Shown here piece by piece: positions 62,401-64,000 of a stretch of 64,000 bases of DNA. The notes under the pieces are model-generated. The model saw nothing but the letters and a program-made list of their open reading frames with translations, made no database searches and was not told where the DNA came from. Location: contig NZ_CP113948.1 in NCBI RefSeq assembly GCF_026810365.1, forward strand, positions 386,001 to 450,000, given 5' to 3'. The translations under genes and the position numbers were made by a program. Each line of letters opens with the position of its first letter. Within the stretch, counting starts at the first letter, position 1. This stretch comes from Flavobacterium praedii (lineage in GTDB: Bacteria; Bacteroidota; Bacteroidia; Flavobacteriales; Flavobacteriaceae).

Positions 62401-62433
62401 AAAAAAAGCCTCATACCATTGTGGTTGAGGCTT
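62401..62433 (-). terminator. Terminator of the DUF349 gene
   Basis: AAGCCTCA (62406-62413) and TGAGGCTT (62426-62433) pair; on the minus strand a run of seven T follows. It lies about 35 bp past the stop at 62467. Confidence 0.85.
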
Positions 62434-62466
62434 ATTAATTGTATTTTTAATCAAGTAAATTTTAAT

Positions 62467-64000
62467 CTACTCTTGATTTAAATTTCTTATTTGTTTTAGT
62501 TTTTCTTTCCAAACATCTAAACTTTCTTTGTGAATAGCAATGTTTTTTCGAACTTCTAGAACAATTGAATTTTCTTTTTTTGCGTTTCTAGTATTGGTAA
62601 AAAATTGAATGTTATTCTCTAATTGGAAAATTTCATTTTGTACTTCTTCGATTTTACGCATTAAGAAAATTTTCTCATTATCGAGTTTTCTAATATCATT
62701 GCTTTCTGACAGATGATCCATTCTGTTGGAGAAACGCATCATTTCGGTATCTTTTTTGCTTAGGCTTAATTTTTCGAATAAAGCATCTAGAATTTTATTA
62801 AACTTTCCTTCAATATGTCTTCTTGGGAAAGGAACTTTTCCAAAATTTTTCCAAGTTTCAATATGCAATTTGATGGCGTCTAAATCGGTCTTGTGGTCAC
62901 CAGTTAATTGAAATTCTCTTAATGTATCCAGATAAGTTTTCTTTTTATCAAAAGCTTCAACTTCATCAACGTTTTCAATATTTTTGTGTTCTTTTAATTT
63001 ATCGAAATAGTGATTACACGCTTCTCTAAATTCATTCCAAATTTTATCAGAATATTTTCTTGGTACATGGCCGATTTTTTTCCACTCTTCTTGAATTTGC
63101 TTCATGATAGGAGTAGTAGATGCAAAATCTTCACTTTCTTGTAATTCTTTGGCTTTTTTTACCAAAGCAATTTTTTTGTTTAGATTGTCGTTTTGATCTT
63201 TTTTGATATCCTTATAAAAAGAGTTTTTAAAAGTATTAAAATTTCTTACAGCGGTTTTGAATGCAGCCCAAGTAGTTTCATTAACTTCAGAAGGAACTTT
63301 ACCAGCAGCAAAAAAAGCAGATCTTAATGCTTCAACTTTTTCGATTTGGGCCAACCATTGTGTGTGTGCATTTACTTTTTCGGTAGCTAAAACTTCTATT
63401 TTGGCAATGATTTCTTTTTTCTTTTCTAGATTTTCTAATTCAGTACCTCTTAAGTTTTCGAACAAAACTTCACGCTTATCATGCATTTTTTTTGTCAATT
63501 CACTAAATTGATTCCAAATTTCATCGCGAAATTCTCTAGATACAGGTCCTATATCTTCTTTCCAAATTCGATGTAAATCTTGCAATTCTCGGAATGCCTT
63601 GTTGATGTCTGCTTCGTGTAGCAACTCTTCAACACGAGTTATTATTTTTTGTTTAAGCTCTAAATTATGTTTGAAATCAATATCTCTGGCCTCTCTATCC
63701 AAGTGTAAATAATCATAGAAATTTTCTACATGAAAGTGATAGTTGTTCCATACATGATTGTATTTATCTTTTGGAATAGATCCTGCATTTTTCCAACGTT
63801 CTCTCAATTCATTAAAATGATTTAAGGTGTCTTTGATGTTGGCTTGAGGATTTATTAATTCTTTTAATTCTTCTACAATTGCCAATCGTGTCTCCAAGTT
63901 GGATTTCAAATTGTTTTGAAGACTTTTAAAATGAATATTTTTATTGTCTTTATAGATTGTATAATATTGATCGAACTTAGATTTTAAAGGGAAATGATAC
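62467..64000 (-). CDS. DUF349 domain protein (5' end outside window)
   Basis: At least 511 residues are visible; the frame stays open to the right edge, with no ATG at 63909, where the reading frame is preceded in phase by YYTIYKDNKNIHFKSLQNN. Five or more repeats of about 70 residues with a Trp-rich helix pattern (RERWKNAGSIPKDKYNHVWNNY; LQDLHRIWKEDIGPVSREFRDEIW; IQEEWKKIGHVPRKYSDKIWNEF; IETWKNFGKVPF) are DUF349 units. The C-terminus is a coiled coil (about 440-480, KIEEVQNEIFQLENNIQF). The family is conserved in Bacteroidota; function unknown. A terminator follows. Confidence 0.85.
   Translation of the reverse strand, partial: YHFPLKSKFDQYYTIYKDNKNIHFKSLQNNLKSNLETRLAIVEELKELINPQANIKDTLNHFNELRERWKNAGSIPKDKYNHVWNNYHFHVENFYDYLHLDREARDIDFKHNLELKQKIITRVEELLHEADINKAFRELQDLHRIWKEDIGPVSREFRDEIWNQFSELTKKMHDKREVLFENLRGTELENLEKKKEIIAKIEVLATEKVNAHTQWLAQIEKVEALRSAFFAAGKVPSEVNETTWAAFKTAVRNFNTFKNSFYKDIKKDQNDNLNKKIALVKKAKELQESEDFASTTPIMKQIQEEWKKIGHVPRKYSDKIWNEFREACNHYFDKLKEHKNIENVDEVEAFDKKKTYLDTLREFQLTGDHKTDLDAIKLHIETWKNFGKVPFPRRHIEGKFNKILDALFEKLSLSKKDTEMMRFSNRMDHLSESNDIRKLDNEKIFLMRKIEEVQNEIFQLENNIQFFTNTRNAKKENSIVLEVRKNIAIHKESLDVWKEKLKQIRNLNQE

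Overview
The window is a chromosome segment of a low-GC member of the Flavobacteriaceae (Bacteroidota), most likely Flavobacterium or a close relative. Evidence seen in the sequence: type IX secretion (T9SS) type B C-terminal sorting domain, a fused CcoN-CcoO oxidase subunit, TAnnTTTG-type -7 promoter boxes, DUF349/DUF5606/2TM-domain proteins and 'choice-of-anchor L' adhesin architecture, all typical of this family. No rRNA, tRNA or CRISPR array was found.

Layout. 1-4.4 kb: two secreted surface proteins, the first cut by the window edge. 4.4-6.3 kb: a two-gene ABC exporter. 6.4-13.5 kb: an orphan PAS histidine kinase, an undescribed protein with kinase-like catalytic motifs, a nucleoid-associated protein, a pRiA4b ORF-3-type protein, a VOC metalloprotein and an LpxR-type lipid A deacylase. 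13.8-16.5 kb: an outer-membrane protein gene lying between a 295-bp MITE and a complete 1-kb IS982-family element that share their terminal repeats. 16.6-23.4 kb: a TonB-dependent receptor, small exported proteins and a LytS/LytTR two-component system carrying 2TM domains. 23.5-28.7 kb: lipid and heme synthesis, a ParE-type toxin-antitoxin pair with a frameshifted toxin, CCA-adding enzyme, a GxxExxY gene enclosed by inverted repeats, and TsaC.

28.7-42.8 kb is a surface-polysaccharide and LPS-core locus: five single-domain glycosyltransferases in or beside the minus-strand part, UDP-galactopyranose mutase, Wzi, an LPS-core kinase, a GT9-GT2 fusion and an LtaS-like membrane sulfatase-fold enzyme. 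43-50 kb is housekeeping (DapD, RuvX, FUSC transporter, peptide deformylase, MazG) with a second toxin-antitoxin pair whose toxin is also frameshifted.

50-61 kb is a microaerobic respiration regulon: an FNR-like regulator, CcoI, CcoS, CcoNO, CcoQ, CcoP, CcoG, CcoH, a TauE/SafE-like protein and HemN. Three near-identical palindromes (ATGATn4nTCAT type) lie in front of ccoI/fnr, ccoS and hemN, each at the same distance from a -7 promoter box, which ties the locus to one regulator. 61-64 kb: two small unrecognised genes and a DUF349 protein cut by the right edge.

The most unusual items are the FNR-box regulon with altered specificity residues in its regulator, the kinase-like protein at 8.5 kb, the GxxExxY gene between perfect inverted repeats, the IS982/MITE pair, and the two broken toxins beside intact antitoxins.
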